This document shows, piece by piece, positions 24,991-38,900 of a stretch of DNA of 64,000 bases. Every line of letters starts with the position of its first letter. Position 1 is the stretch's first letter. The DNA is taken from the NCBI RefSeq assembly GCF_037975245.1, contig NC_092572.1, positions 2,517,501 to 2,581,500 on the forward strand, read 5' to 3'. The DNA comes from Apostichopus japonicus (taxonomy: Eukaryota > Echinodermata > Holothuroidea > Aspidochirotida > Stichopodidae). The translations under genes and the position numbers were made by a program. The notes under the pieces were generated by a model. The model was not told the DNA's origin and searched no databases. It was given only the letters and a program-made list of their open reading frames with translations.

Positions 24991-25106
<116 letters not shown>

Positions 25107-25599
25107 TGTTTATCTTATTTAACAACAATGGCGTCCTTTCGCCTTGTCTTCCTGACGATCGGTAGTCACTGTGCTTGCTGTATCTGAGGTTAAGAGCGTA
25201 AATCCGATTAAAATGGTAGAATAATTATATTGTGAAGATCCCTTCCCATGTGAGCCACTTGTAGTAAAATGAAGGGTAATAAGATGAAAAGTGTACTATA
25301 TAATATTATTTTTGAAGTATTATCACGAGCTTTTTCTACAATTTACAGCACATAGATGTAATACATTTAATATGCACTATACATTATGAGTATTAAAATA
25401 TTCTGCCTGTCAGTGGGGCGGGAGTAGGCTGAGTCCTTTAATTTCATTCGAGGGAGAGGGATTTACCCTCAGAGGCAAACATGGTTGCACCTGTAGTGTG
25501 ATAATAATCTGTCACCGTGACATATCAATATGATCTCCTGGTTAAAGTACTGGACACGCATGAACGTTGATCTATAAAACTCTATGGAGGTGCCGTCAA

Positions 25600-26175
25600 T
25601 GTAAAATAAAACCTGTGGGATATCATAAGGCTTACGGGATGTAGTAAGGCTTGGGGTAGCATAAAGCCTATGTGATATAGTAAAACTCGATTATTATAAT
25701 CAGGTCCGGGGATATAATAAGGCCTGTGGGATATGATAGAGTGATATATCATAAAGCATGGGGGATATAATACCTGGTGGATATAATAAAGGAAGGTGTG
25801 ATATAATAGAGCATGGGTGATATCATAAAGCATGGGGAATATATCAAAGCATGGGGTTTATAACAAAGCATGATGGTATAACAGAGCATGTGGAATATAA
25901 CAAAGCATAAGGGATATGATAAAGCATTGAGATGTAATAAAGCATGGGGATATAATAATGCATGGGGATGTAATAAAGCATGGGGGATATAATAAAGCAT
26001 GAGGGATATAATTCAAGCATGGGGATATAATAAAGCATGAGGGGTATAATAAAGCATGGGGATAAAATGAAGCATGGGGATAACATAAAGTATAGGGGAT
26101 ATAACAGAGCATGGCGATATGATAAAGCATGGGGATATAATAAAGCATGGGGATATAATAAAGCCTTGGGGATAT
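25600..26175. repeat. Minisatellite, GGGGATATAATAAAGCAT unit
   Basis: About 30 imperfect tandem copies of an 18-20 bp unit, e.g. GGGGATATAATAAAGCAT. Copies on the left (25600-25800) are the most diverged and those at 26010-26170 the most regular. The reverse strand gives long spurious frames rich in MLYYIPHAL, explained entirely by the repeat. Confidence 0.9.
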
Positions 26176-26216
26176 AAACTCGAAACTGTGGAGAGCTTCT
26201 GATTGATGTGGAATTA

Positions 26217-26287
26217 ACATTCGTCGAGTTGATGGCCGGTTTGTACAGTAGTAACATTCGTCGAGTTGATGGCCGGTTTGTACAGTT
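26217..26287. repeat. Direct duplication of a 33-36 bp segment
   Basis: The segment beginning TAACATTCGTCGAGTTGATG and ending GGCCGGTTTGTACAGT occurs twice head to tail, with only AG between the copies. It abuts the minisatellite and is probably a recent slippage or repair product. Confidence 0.85.
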
Positions 26288-26500
26288 TCATCATATAATC
26301 AGACAGTAGTCGACATCTGAGGGGAAAAAATCATTTCACCAGGATTAAGTATAATTAATACATGATCATAATAAAAATGACACTAGAGAATATGGACATT
26401 GACTGTAATAGTATTTTTGCATTAACAAGTTCAAAGTAAGATTTATATGTAAAATAACAAATTATTCAATAAAATTACAGAAATTACATTATTAAACGTT

Positions 26501-26504
26501 AAGC

Positions 26505-26551
<47 letters not shown>

Positions 26552-26581
26552 CAAGTAAGCAAGTAAGCAAGGAAGCAAGTA

Positions 26582-26631
<50 letters not shown>

Positions 26632-26645
26632 TAAGTAAGTAGGTA
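26501..26645. repeat. (AAGT)n/(AAGC)n microsatellite at a LINE 3' end
   Basis: A pure tetranucleotide tract changes from AAGT to AAGC units. It follows directly on the 3' end of the minus-strand LINE at 26645-27470, whose 3' UTR ends TTTCCCTTTGGGATCGATCA. Many CR1/L2-type LINEs end in such microsatellite tails, so I read it as the tail of that insertion, later expanded. Confidence 0.85.
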
Positions 26646-27470
26646 AAACTTGATCGATCCCAAAGGGAAATTCAGGCACTCGCTCATAAAACAATGAAAA
26701 TGTTACAAAAATAGATGTGTATATTGTACAATAAGACAGTAAGAATAATGAGAAAAAGTCTATATATGAGAGTCAACGTAACAAAACCTCATTGAAAAGC
26801 TGAATTGCACGGTTTATGAAAGAATCTCTGTATCTATTGGTTTTGAGACACGGAAGTCTCAACCTGCCACTGCCTCTGGACATCTGACTACTATGAAGTA
26901 GCTCATAGAGGAGCTGGGTATGGTCCTTCCATACCGCGTCCAGTTTGGACTCGAGAAGGCTGTGGTAAACCGAGTCAATGGAAGGCAAGGGTTCCCCGAC
27001 TACTCTCTCCGCTTTCTTAATGATGCTGTTAATACGATCTTTTTCATGTTTTTTTTTTACATTCCCACCCCAGCAAATCAAGCAATAACGTCAAACTCCG
27101 CTAATGGTACAGTTATAAAACATTTCAAGAATGTCAAAACGAACATCAAAATTCGACATCTTACGGAGGAAGTACAATCTAGACTTTTTAACCAATATAT
27201 CAATATGATCTCCCCATGCCAAGTGATCATTCAGCACTACCCCAAGATACTTATATGACGTAACACGATCAACTACACTTCCTTTGACAACAACAGGGGG
27301 TGGAGGAATAGTATTGCGACGAAAATCAATAATCATTTCTTTGGTCTTAGCAACATTTAATTGGAGGAAGTTAAGATCACAGTAGTTCGCAAAAGACTGA
27401 ATTTGACGTAAGTAAGCTTCATCTCATCACCATAACCATTGACTAAGCCAATCGTGGCAGTAAATATTAC
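26645..27470 (-). mobile_element. 3' part of a CR1/L2-like LINE (RT C-terminus)
   Basis: The minus strand codes for the end of a non-LTR reverse transcriptase: ANYCDLNFLQLNVAKTKEMI, TSYKYLGVVLNDHLAWGDHI, RLYFLRKMSNFDV, WGGNVKKKHEKDRINSIIKK, then RYRDSFINRAIQLFNEVLLR and a stop. These match the well-known C-terminal thumb region of CR1/L2/Rex-type LINEs. A 4-base insertion shifts the frame near 27418, and the element is 5' truncated at about 27470. Only 15 bases separate it from the stop codon of the receptor gene, so it may supply that gene's 3' UTR. Confidence 0.88.
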
Positions 27471-27484
27471 TTTTAATATATAAG

Positions 27485-27596
27485 TTACATTATTACTTTT
27501 CTTCTCTGCTTCATGTCTTGGAGTTCTGTTAGGATTGCAGCAAAGATAGGCCTGGAGGAAGGATCTTCATGCCAACATAACTCCATAAGTTGGTAA
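27485..27596 (-). CDS. Receptor exon 18: end of kinase domain and stop
   Basis: 112 nt, coding YQLMELCWHEDPSSRPIFAA then ILTELQDMKQRRKVIM and TAA (27485-27487). The CW...RP block closes the kinase fold. Only a few residues follow the last helix, so there is no long C-terminal tail for phosphotyrosine docking. Confidence 0.92.
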
Positions 27597-30500
27597 CTAT
27601 TAAACAAAGTAAAAAAAACCTTTTGTAAAAGTAGGCCTATGGTTTCTTTGGCTTTTACTTTAAGTTACAAATCATTTTATATGATTTATTTTTTCTCGAG
27701 AAAGTTCCTGATAAATTTACATAATAGTAATGATGAATATAAATATTAAATAATTTATGAATAGAGAAGAGAGTGATGATGAATATAGTTATAGTCAATA
27801 TATACAAAGGATTATCTTTAATAAGTAATTGTTCAACTGAGTACGATTCTAAAAACGTAAAGTATAATTGCATCTAAGTTGTAATCATATTCTTTATGAT
27901 TGTATTATTGCAACATAATTTAAAGTTACTTTTCAGAGGAACTATGAAAAGTGTTTGCCTTCTACTCACATAGCATCTGGACAGGCGATTGGTTTTTCTT
28001 TTGAAATGCTACCGATAAGTTGACCGTAACTCTTGGAACCAACATTTTCAAACATATTGGACGCGTCCAACCCTAAAGGTCGATAAAAGTATAAGACACC
28101 TCCGATAATCCAATTGTGTCCATCATATTTCACAATTATTTAACAATAATGGATTTTTTTACTTCAAATCATAACCTCCATTGATCATAGGCACAATTTA
28201 TGAATTCTTTTGCAACTGGAAAATTTAAATGATAAACCAATATTTTTGGACAGTTCCATACAAACCATATGAACTTCTATATTTTAGCACAAATAATCAA
28301 CAAAAGATCAAATAAACGGATTAAAATAGTTGACTTATAACCCACCATAAAAGAAAAGTTCCCAAAGGAGATTTCCAAATGCCCAGACATCTGTTCGAGT
28401 CGTATGGGACTCTCCCTTTACGATTTCAGGTGCGACTAGTTCGTGAGCAACTGAATCCTGTCGTTAGAAATGATATGTTAAATTACAAGTATTTACAATT
28501 ATCATATTAAAGCGTCTTGAAGTTTAGAGAGAGCGAGAAAGTTAAGCAGGAATTGAAAGACATTGACACTTTGACGAGTTGATGGCGTTTCTGTTTCTCA
28601 TACAAGATTTCTATTTACCATGTTATGATTTCGTTTTGAACGCATTTTGGACCTCTTGTAACGATATCCAACGAAAATCAACGATTGTGTGGCGATTTCC
28701 GATTTCATCAAGTCCTATTTGCGAAATGCATTGATCGCTTAATCAGTTAAAGCTAAGCGTAAAGTATTTATACTCCTACCGATTGAGAGCAGCCATATAA
28801 CAAACATTCGTTTTCTCCTTTAAGCCATCCGGAGGGACACACAAATTTCCATTAATTTAACATTTATGGTCCTACACGTTAGATATAACCGGGGTATATA
28901 ACAAATACTATTTTACCTTTGCGTGTATGTACCTTCCTTGTTTAACAGCTTTTGCAAATGTGTTCATGGAACCAGTTTGCTTCAAATACTATGCGCAATA
29001 ATGTTTGTCATTTATTAAAACCCCTGAGATCTAAACTTGTGAAATTTAAACCAAATTATGAGTACTCATACCTGATTGTAACCGTCTTTGACACCGCAAA
29101 GTTCCACAGGAGTAAAATCATAGAGCTTACAAACTCCTTTCTTGCTGACATGAACACTTTCACATCGGAGAGATGGATGGCAAAACTAAATTTAACAGAA
29201 AATTAGTATTTTTAATTTATCGAAATCATGCACGGATTATCTTACCACATACCAAATGTATAGGTATAATTATATTCCTTTAATGTTAGGAAATAGCACA
29301 ATGAATCCACTGACGTTACCTAGGTCAGTATCAATACCAAGAATAGGACAATTGTTACTTTTATGACTCCAGATGCAGAAAGACCATCTTTTTTTTTCGA
29401 TAAATATACTAAATTTTGATCGCAAAATACAGACCATAGCCTAGAGTTTCACATTTTGCACAAGATTAAGTTGAAGAATTTAGCTATTTCTTTTCTTCCA
29501 TCATGACCGTATCCATATCAACTAGAAAATCATCACTTTATATTTCTCAACCGCTATGGTTATACACAAATTGTGGATCATGTTTTCCTTGTAAAGACTA
29601 TATGATGTTACAATAAGAAAATACAAATTACATACGCCCTGGTTTGAAAGGAATAACATCCCATTGCAGATTTGTTCCGCATATTCACGGAGTATCTCGT
29701 TATGTGCAGTTAAATCGGAAACGGATTCCCTCGTCTTTAGCAAATGTTGCTTAAGAGTTTTTCCTGTCATCTTTTCAAATAAGATGTAATTTAGCTCTAG
29801 ACGGAGAGGAGAAATGTTGTAAAAACAGAAACTTCAGGAAGAATTAATGCAGAAATTAATGATGAAGTTTCATACAGTCATGCTATTTGATTAATTGTTC
29901 AAATGTTATCGGTGTACTGTCTCATCATTTGTATATATACATGGGCGTCAATCCAGGGGGGGGACGGGGGGACACGTCCCCCCACATTTTGATGGATGGG
30001 GAAAACAATATCAAATGTCCCCCCACACATTTGGAAAAAGAGTAGTGTCGTGGCTCTATTTGGTTACGGATTACACATCTTAGGATTCATATCCTCGAAT
30101 ATCACTCAATGTTGCTGAATGGAGAATTCCACCCAGATCTCGTGAGTTGGTACCCTGAGCTCTCCAACAATCTTAAGCTTAGTCTGCCTTTCTTTCGAGG
30201 CCATTTCCATTCGTCGTCGGTTGAAGGGTATAGACAAATATTCAAGTCGATGAATCCAGCGGTACGGGCTATGTTTGGTGAAGTCGAAGCTCTCTTGTGG
30301 TCCTCCTCGTCTCCTCCACCAGTTCGACGGAAGCCGAGAGATCTTTTAGTTTTGAGGCGTTTGAAGACAAAGCTACGGAGCACCATGACTCTACAGAGGC
30401 TGAACCATGTGATCGTGTTCCATATTCACCGCGCAAGGACGTCGTTAGAGGGGGTGTATGGGTGTCTCACCCCCAAACTTGGTAAAACTGACGCTAGTTA

Positions 30501-32871
30501 AAAAATTGGAGTGCGACAATCGGAATTTCCGACTATCGCACTCTAGTTTATCAAGGCCTATTCATTTATCCCTGTTATTGTGCACGGCCTATTTTTTTTT
30601 TAAATTTCGGTCAAAATTGACCTTTAACCTGTCATATTTACCACGTTTTCCTTGCCACTTTGGGAAATTGTATCTCGCGATTCTTATACTCTACCGTACA
30701 AAACTTCGTATGATTTTGAATACTACAAAAAAATGCCTAATAGAACTACCGTCATAGGCGTAGGGGCCCAATTCGATTTGTGGGGGGGGGGGGTTGTAAC
30801 GACTTGCCCGAAAAATATAACCAACATTTTCGCGCGAATGTGCATATCATACAGGCATGCATCGGTTTTTACATCGCATGCAAATAGCATGCAATCATTT
30901 TCCGTCTTATTACCCTTCCGTATTGGTGAGAATTGTTGGGTAATAATATTATCAGTTTAACCACTGAAAAACACATTGCAAATTATGTTTCTTTCAGTAG
31001 GTGCCCAAAAGCTATCAGCATATTGCCCAGATGTCACTAAAATATTTGGTTGGGGTGGGGGGGGGGCAATAAGTTTGTGAAATGAGTGCCAGTGGGTACA
31101 AATGTATCGCAAAAGTGCAGTCGCGAAAGATTGGGTTTTCTGACTGACACTGACCGTATCGTTGACGAGTAGCGCGAGAGTGGGGGGTACAAAGCAGCAG
31201 TCGGAATTTTCTGGCTTCAAAACCGATTTTCAGCCACAACACCCCCCCCCCCCAATCATCAGGCCTTAGCTACGTCCCTGGGTACATGGTGGTTACATAG
31301 TACGCTCCGACCAGAATTCACCCGATAACCAGATGCAGATCCACCTAGCAACCGAGGTAACTTGCTTGAGGACTCCAACGAACAACCACTGATTTATTTT
31401 CATGCCTTCATCACTTTAGCCACCACTCACATGGGACCTATTCTAAGTCTGACGATACATGCGCATGTGTGGGGTCCTGAAAACATAATAAAAGTGGTCT
31501 TGTTATCCTTGTTTTCAAATTTCATATAAATGTATTCTCGTAGACCTAGCAACCTGGTTTAACATGCTGGCGTTTGAAGACTTTTGGCCAAATTTGCGCT
31601 AAGCTCGCTGTACGAACTCGGATCTGGGCTATGCCTTATTAGTTAGTTATTTAAATTATTAATAATGGCGTATGAGGAAATGCACCATTTTGTGGTATGA
31701 CTCCCAGGACGGAAAGTCGAGAAACTCACATGCAGTCGCGGCGGATAGCTTCCTTCGCCTATATGTCCGGGAAAATGTTGGGACATCGTTCCTATAGACC
31801 AGGGGTGGGCAACCTGCGGGCCACATGCGGCCCGCCAGTGTTTTTTTTTGCGGCCCGTGAGATGTCTCAAGAAAAAGAAAAAAATCAATCTATTTGCATC
31901 ATCACCAAAAAAGAGCTAGCTGCTTAGAATTTATCTGCACTAATGATGCTGTCAGGTTGGTCTATTATCACCATTAATTATCAACGGGACTGTATTGACA
32001 TTATGGTTTTGTGAATACAGATTAAGTACACACACCTATTGCTTGAACGTCCTCGGAATCAAAGGTTTGAAATCAACAGCAGGTCGTTGGTTAGGTGCGG
32101 CCCTGTCAATCTTTCACTCCTAAAATCTGGCCGATCTGCGTCGTGCCCATTGGGGCCCGGGGGGCACAGGCCCCCCACCCCCAATAAAAATTGTTGTCAA
32201 AGGTGTCATAAAATTTGTCATAATTTAAAAAAAAAAGTGTTTTCGAAATCGAAAAGTAGACTAAATATTCAACTGCTCTTTGATGGTCGTTGCGGATTTT
32301 CCACACACCTCAAAGGCGACATATCGGGATTAGTAATGCCATTACCTTTGAATATGGTTTGTCCTAAGCTCGCGTTTGATACAGTCTCAATTAACCTGGA
32401 AAATAATCACTTCGTTATCGCGCATTTTACCTTATAGGTTTCGCTACTTTTGCTTTTTCTGCCCATGTTTTCAAACGGCATAGCTTTTTATTCACCCAGT
32501 CACCACTTCTCACGGGCATGGGCGGTGATCATGGATCAGCCAACACAAAAATGTTTCGATATCTTAAATTTTGGGCGCTTCTGGGAGACGAGGAATTGGT
32601 AAACTGAGGAATAAATGGCGATCACTTCCTTCGAAAATATTTCCCAAAATAAAAAATTGCCGGAAATTTTTATCAATTTTAGGGGTGTTGCTTACTGCCA
32701 TAATGCACGGGAAGTGCCGTTTCCTGCAATCTGAGGGGTCTGCCAGAAGAACAATTTTCTTGTACGCTGCGCGCCAACCGATGGTGGCGCTCAGCTTAGA
32801 TAGTACTTACGGCCGGATTACTCATATCGATTACGTCCCCCCCCCCCACGTTTCAAAACGGATTGACGCCC

Positions 32872-32930
<59 letters not shown>

Positions 32931-35900
32931 AATAAATATACACATTGTATCAACTCACTGGAATCGCAGCACAATCCTAGTATATCTGCGATATTAGAAT
33001 GTCGATCTAATGTCTTCACGATTCCAATCTCTTTCACAAAGTGACGTCTCTCCATACTCGTGGCATATTCTGTAAACAAAATTAAAATAATTTTAACTTA
33101 GTATGCTCTCTTGTTTCCTTGAGCAAGGGTGCATGAGGATCTTACCCACTGAAAAACCTGTCATCTTTGATAACGTAAATGTCTCCTGTTATCCTACCGA
33201 GTTTCCAGGGGGAGGAAAACCGCAAAAGAATTTAGTCAAAAAATATAGTAAAGCAGCGACATGGTACCCAAGAAAAACACTCATGCATTGTTAACATATA
33301 GATGCAATTCATACATAGTTTTCTCCCAATCTTTTCAGTCACACTGGCTTTTCTCTATTTTTTAAGGACTTTTTTCTCCCTGTCTATTTTTGCACCTGAT
33401 GACCAAATTATTGTTGTTTTATATCTTAACCTGACAAAACTTTGACGGTAACTGCCATCGACCCTTGTTTATAGTTTAAAGTGGCGGCACAGAAGTAAAA
33501 CGATCCTCTTTGTGCTTGTTTGCTGTGGATTGTTAGATCGGAGATGAACGTCTCCTGTGGTGTGACTTTCTTCAAACTGTACGTCTGAATTGTAGGACTT
33601 TCATATCCGTCAATGGAAGAACACTCGTCATCGTTCAGTCCAAAGTGTCTTGACAAACGACTTCCTACAAAAAATTGCCAATAAAAAGGTGGAAGTAAAT
33701 ATAATTTTGTAATTTTTCTTGAATATTTATTCCAAACTGGTTTATAATCTAGTCCAAGTTGAAGTCACCCCAGCAGCAAGCGAAGTGTGTGGACTGGAAA
33801 TGATGCAGATGTTTCTTGTTAGTCAGAAAACTGAAGCAGGAAACAATCAAACTAAGACTACTTTATATATTTGTTTTTAATCTTAGTCTAAAAAAGTATG
33901 ACAAATGTCTTTGTAGTATGTGACAGTTTAGTTAAAGCGTTAAAATCATTTACGTTTGACGTGACAACTATAACGATACAGACAATCTAACCATCATTTG
34001 TTTAGTATTTGTTGTTGACCAATTCTCTCAAAATATGGATAGATGGTTTGACATTAGCTATTGAAGTTGTATCACTATTATTAATTACTGTAAAAAAAGT
34101 ATAAAGGCAATTCACTATTATATGCATGCTTTAAGTGACTCAGTAATGTCGTATCAATAGACATGTACAATTGTGTATGTGTATGGGTGTATATATGTAT
34201 GCATTTTAGATCCTCCTGCAAGCAGGAACTCACGAAGAAGCCTCATTGGCTTATATAAGCCGCAAGCTGACCGACGTCAGTCTCTTACAATCATATTTAA
34301 CGTCCATGATTATGAATTGTCATTTGTCAACAACTCTGTAACTGAGCGACATACATTTTTCTTGGGGTGACTCGAATCAGGGACTTTATGATTGTAAGGC
34401 ACCGGCGTTAACCACTGAGCTAACAATCCACAAATTATTCAGTCGTGTATGTGGAAAAATATTGACCCATTGAAATATGAATCTGAAAACAATACTGTTG
34501 TGGGTAGTAGTTCATCAGAACTATCTGTATGACATGAGGGTAGGTTTGTCCATGACAAATTCCTGCAACAAGGGTATCATATTATAACAAGGAGAAGGTT
34601 GAATACCTATTTATAGCCCTCATAGTTGCCGTCAATCCACCTTTGTCTCGAGGCGATTCTGTCATTTAAACAAATATAACATTTACACATACGAGGGCGT
34701 GGTACAGAAATCAGAAAACTAACCCTTTTCTAGTGTTTCCAATCCAGCATGCAATCCATACAGTTTGCTCAATTTCTCATTTAGGGACATGGCTTTATTA
34801 CCGACGTTAGACATCAAGGTGACTTCCGTAAGGTCTGTTATATCACTGTATAAAGGAAAATTATGGAACAAAAACAATGTGACCGTTTGGGAAAGTTTTA
34901 TCCAATTGCAACAGTTTTTAACGAAATGCTGAGAACCACTACCACCTACGCATACTTAATATCAAACACTGATCATCGAAAACATCATACATGTTACGTT
35001 ACTTTAACTCACATTTTTGTTCAATAAGATAGTTTGCATGAACCGTCATTTGTTTCATATGTCATTACTTTTATGTCAAACAGACAGTTGTCAGGGCACT
35101 TATATAGGTTATTCTTTTCAACACTTTTCACATTGTCTTATAATCAGTTTATCGGGTTTCATTTCGGAAAAAAACAGAAAAGAAATGTGTTTGTTGCATT
35201 CTTGTATGCTTAGTTGACAAATAGCTCCGGGTGTAAGTTAACGTTACCGGGAAGCGAATTTTTTTTTTCCCAAACAGGTTTGCAATTACGGAGTTTTCAG
35301 CCAATCAGATTGCTCGTGACGTCAGCATCAATAATGACCATCGCTTGGAAGTTCGAAGGCATACACTGAGTTACACACTGACACTTAATAAAGTCTTGTT
35401 ACGCGGTTTCCCTGCAAACGCCATAACTTTACTTTCAATGCTTGGATAACATGTTGACCTTACTTATGATACATACTCTACATTCTATCGGGTTCGTGTT
35501 TACGTCATCCAAGATTCGTCAGCCGTTCTATTGAAATCAGAATTCTTTTCGTGGAATGGGTAGGCCTACACCAAAATCAGCTTCACGACGCGAGTAGTCT
35601 TGAATGAATATACGCAAAACAGTATAGTGTACAGTATGATATATTACCGTCACTGCACTGTGTAGCATGGTGGGCTCATAATTGACGCACTTAAAGATTT
35701 GATCAACGATGACTATCAAGGAAAAATCCAAATTACTCAACTGTATGTTTTTTTCATATGAGTAGTTCCTCAGAAATGTTATGATTTCAAAATATTTGAG
35801 ATTCTGTGCTTATGCACGATACAATTGAGCAGAATTTGACCACAAAATGTTTGCCGTGTCAAGTTCTTTCATATACCCCTAAATTGACACATTCGTCGAT

Positions 35901-38900
35901 AAGCTAACTGTAGTGTAGGCCTCAGTATACATCCATTGACTTTAGATGCTGTTTGCTATGCTCTGAGCCTCTAAGCTCAGACAGGTCAGGTCCCAGAGAG
36001 TAGTGTTATCATATTGAGGTAATGTTGGTTATTTTTAGGGTGTAAGATTTCCAAATGCCCAAAAAACATGCAAAACTAGGGGGAAGGTGTTAAAAGCTTA
36101 AAAAGTACCACAATTTGGTCAGTAAATAGCTGAAATGGATTCAAACTCATGAAATATGTAATTCTGCTTGACTGCAAAACGTTTAAGTGGCCTGCTGTAT
36201 CGTTGCTAGTAATAATTAAAGGTGCGTCAATTACGGGGGTGCGTCAATTATGAAGCCTTTACTATACACAGTTTTAATACATATAGGCCTACAGCGCATG
36301 TGTTATGTACCCCTGTACGAAACTTTCACTGTGCGATGTTATCGATTAATGCCTTCACAGAAATCTTCGATCAAAGTAGATCATACTATACTAGTGTGCT
36401 CAATATGTCTTAACCAATTCCAAACACATCTACATATATTTACGAAAAGCTGCGGGTAATTTTGAACGGGTATATCTTCGTTGCAACGAATGGATGCAGA
36501 CATTTTGATAACCTCGAAGTGAAGGTTTCCATTGTTATGACGTAACTTTTCCGACCAATCATGAGCGACTATTTACACACAATTGCAAACCTGTTTGGGA
36601 AAAAAAAATCGCGGACGGGAAACGCTCTTTGGTTATTGTACATAGCAAGCACTTTCAACAATTTAACAAACACAGGAGCATAATATTAACGGGGAAAAAT
36701 GTACATTTTGGTTTTACAACCAACAACGCATAGGGATGGAATGGCGCACCAATTTTCCGATATGCGCCGCTACGTTCGATGCGCTGAAGGTGTTAATTTT
36801 ACCCGAACCCCTCAATGCGCAATTTCATTCACGATAACAATTTAAGAGCTCATTATGTAGAAAAAGTTGACGTTTTTCCTAATTATTACCTATTAAATGA
36901 AAAAGACACTCTTAGAGTGTGCAGAAAAACATATCACCTGACATTATCTGTAATACCATCGCCGGAAAGGAAGTCATCATCTCCTGTTTTTAATAAACAA
37001 ATCCATACATTTATAACATAACTTTAAAGAGTTCGTAATAGATAACATACTTGCACGCTACCACAATCAAAACTACGACTGCAAATGACATTTCTATGAA
37101 CGAATGAGTTACGGAGGCTTATTAAATAATATGGTATGTATTTGAAAACATGATTCGGCTTAAACTTGAAATTTTGTTCTTAGATCAACCGAAAGTTCTT
37201 ACTAGAGAATTCTGACGTGGGATGTACCCGTGTGGTGTAACCTGTGCCCATGGGTTCATATATTTCAGGAAGACTTCCTAGATGACTCTGTATTGATGGA
37301 CCGGAATTAACTGCCTGAAGAGTGTGCACACCAATGCTATTAGTTGTAGTGAAAAAAAAATAGCTTTTACTTAAATGAGTCTCTTCACACATTATATATC
37401 GCTGACATTACAACGATATATCCGAGTGGACGTATAATATTACGTTTTCTCACTGATGTATAAGGTTCAGAAGGTCATTTAGTTGAGGGGGTCATTTAGT
37501 TACCCGTCATTTAATTGTGCGTTGTGGGTATCGTAGCATTATATTACACACAGATACTCATTAAAAAACCTTCCTCCATTCTAACTTTACAGCTCAAGGA
37601 AAATGAAGATACACCCAATCGAATATTTTCCTAAATTAAACGTTTTGCCAATTCCTTGAGGAAGTTTTAATTTTAAGGCATGTAGTCTCGTTCAATAAGG
37701 AAATATCTTACGTGTCTGGTGATTTGATGAAATTGCCACTGCCACGTGTACGCCCTGTGAGAAACAATGTGGGATTGTTAAAATGATAGAAATGAATGGG
37801 TTTTGTCTTACCAATGAATTTATACCGAGGTAAAGGATGCACCGCGTAACTAACTTAGAAGATCCCATGGTTATATCCAAGTGTTTTTGGATAATAAACC
37901 GATATAACTGCTGAAAGACTGTAATCTGTCAATGACTTCGGGTGAGCTTCTGAACAGTTAAAACATTGCATAGTTCGGCCCTGATTACAAGAAAATACAC
38001 TTCGGTTCCTGAAAACTGTAAAATTACAAACCAGTGTCAAATCTTTCTTTTACTCCTAAATTGATTGAGAAACCCGTTTGCAGTTAGGTGATTATCTATC
38101 TCAGAATGATTTTTTTTTTTCAATCTGAATATTGTAGCGGTCAAAGCACAGAGACTGCGCTCAAGCTATGAGTGCAAAATGATGTGCTACGTTCCCTTGA
38201 TAGAAGCCCATGGCATTCTTATCATGTTTGATTTATCGTCCGATTTCAATACAGTCGACCACGACATCTCGTTGAATAGGCTGGGTTCTCGGTTTGGTAC
38301 AGTACTTTAAATTGTTAGAGGTACAACTTCCCCCAGTCCCATCCAATCAACTGCCCTGAAAAGCACGTACCTCGTAGAATTGTACAAACTAGTATAAAGA
38401 TGACCCCGAACAAAATGGCGATTGCAACTACGATATAAAGTATAAAGGATTGTTCTTCCTCTTCTGTTGTCAAGTATTCTGCAATCAAACAAACAATAAC
38501 AAAATCAATGAAAATGAATAACCATTTTCGTCAGTGGTAGTTCTATTGAAGGGACTTCTTAATACAAGATCAACTGTTGTGACAGTAGTTAGGGTAATAT
38601 TATATATATATTTATGGAAAAACAGACACAGAAAGACAATCCAAACTATTGAATGCATTTTTATCACTGGAGTGTTCGGTATTCGAACCATTTCTGTTGT
38701 TGCGTAGGCCTAAATCATATGATCGTTCAACGCCCATTTTGATATTAACAATGGTTACGCCCCTGCATGTTAATGGGGTGTTTAAAACGACAACGTGATC
38801 TAGTGCAAATAAACGTTTTAAATACTAAAAGGTTAATTAGTTTGCATAAAACTACTGTAAAGTTAATGCTCTTTACTACTAATATCGATGATATATATAT

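Larger units (their letters stand above)
29940..32874. mobile_element. hAT-type DNA transposon, 2,935 bp, with 8-bp target duplication
   Basis: The ends are inverted: CATGGGCGTCAATCCA on the left, and the reverse complement of the right end reads CAGGGGCGTCAATCCG. Both are flanked by TATATATA (29932-29939 and 32875-32882), an 8-bp duplication as expected for hAT elements. G/C-runs follow each terminus. Inside lies a broken transposase C-terminus and at least two other inserted pieces. It fills intron 13 of the receptor gene. It is non-autonomous today because the transposase is fragmentary. Confidence 0.85.

Noticed and set aside
25582-26257. Several overlapping minus-strand frames rich in MLYYIPHAL
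   Set aside because: They are explained by the 18-20 bp minisatellite; no start, splice or domain evidence.
26443-26694. Leu-rich frames resembling membrane segments (LLACLLACLL)
   Set aside because: Translation of the AAGT/AAGC microsatellite.
37855-38040. Minus frame with CNQGRTMQCFNCSEAHPK as an extra receptor exon
   Set aside because: No donor in the needed phase, and the flanking exons 8 and 9 already join in phase.
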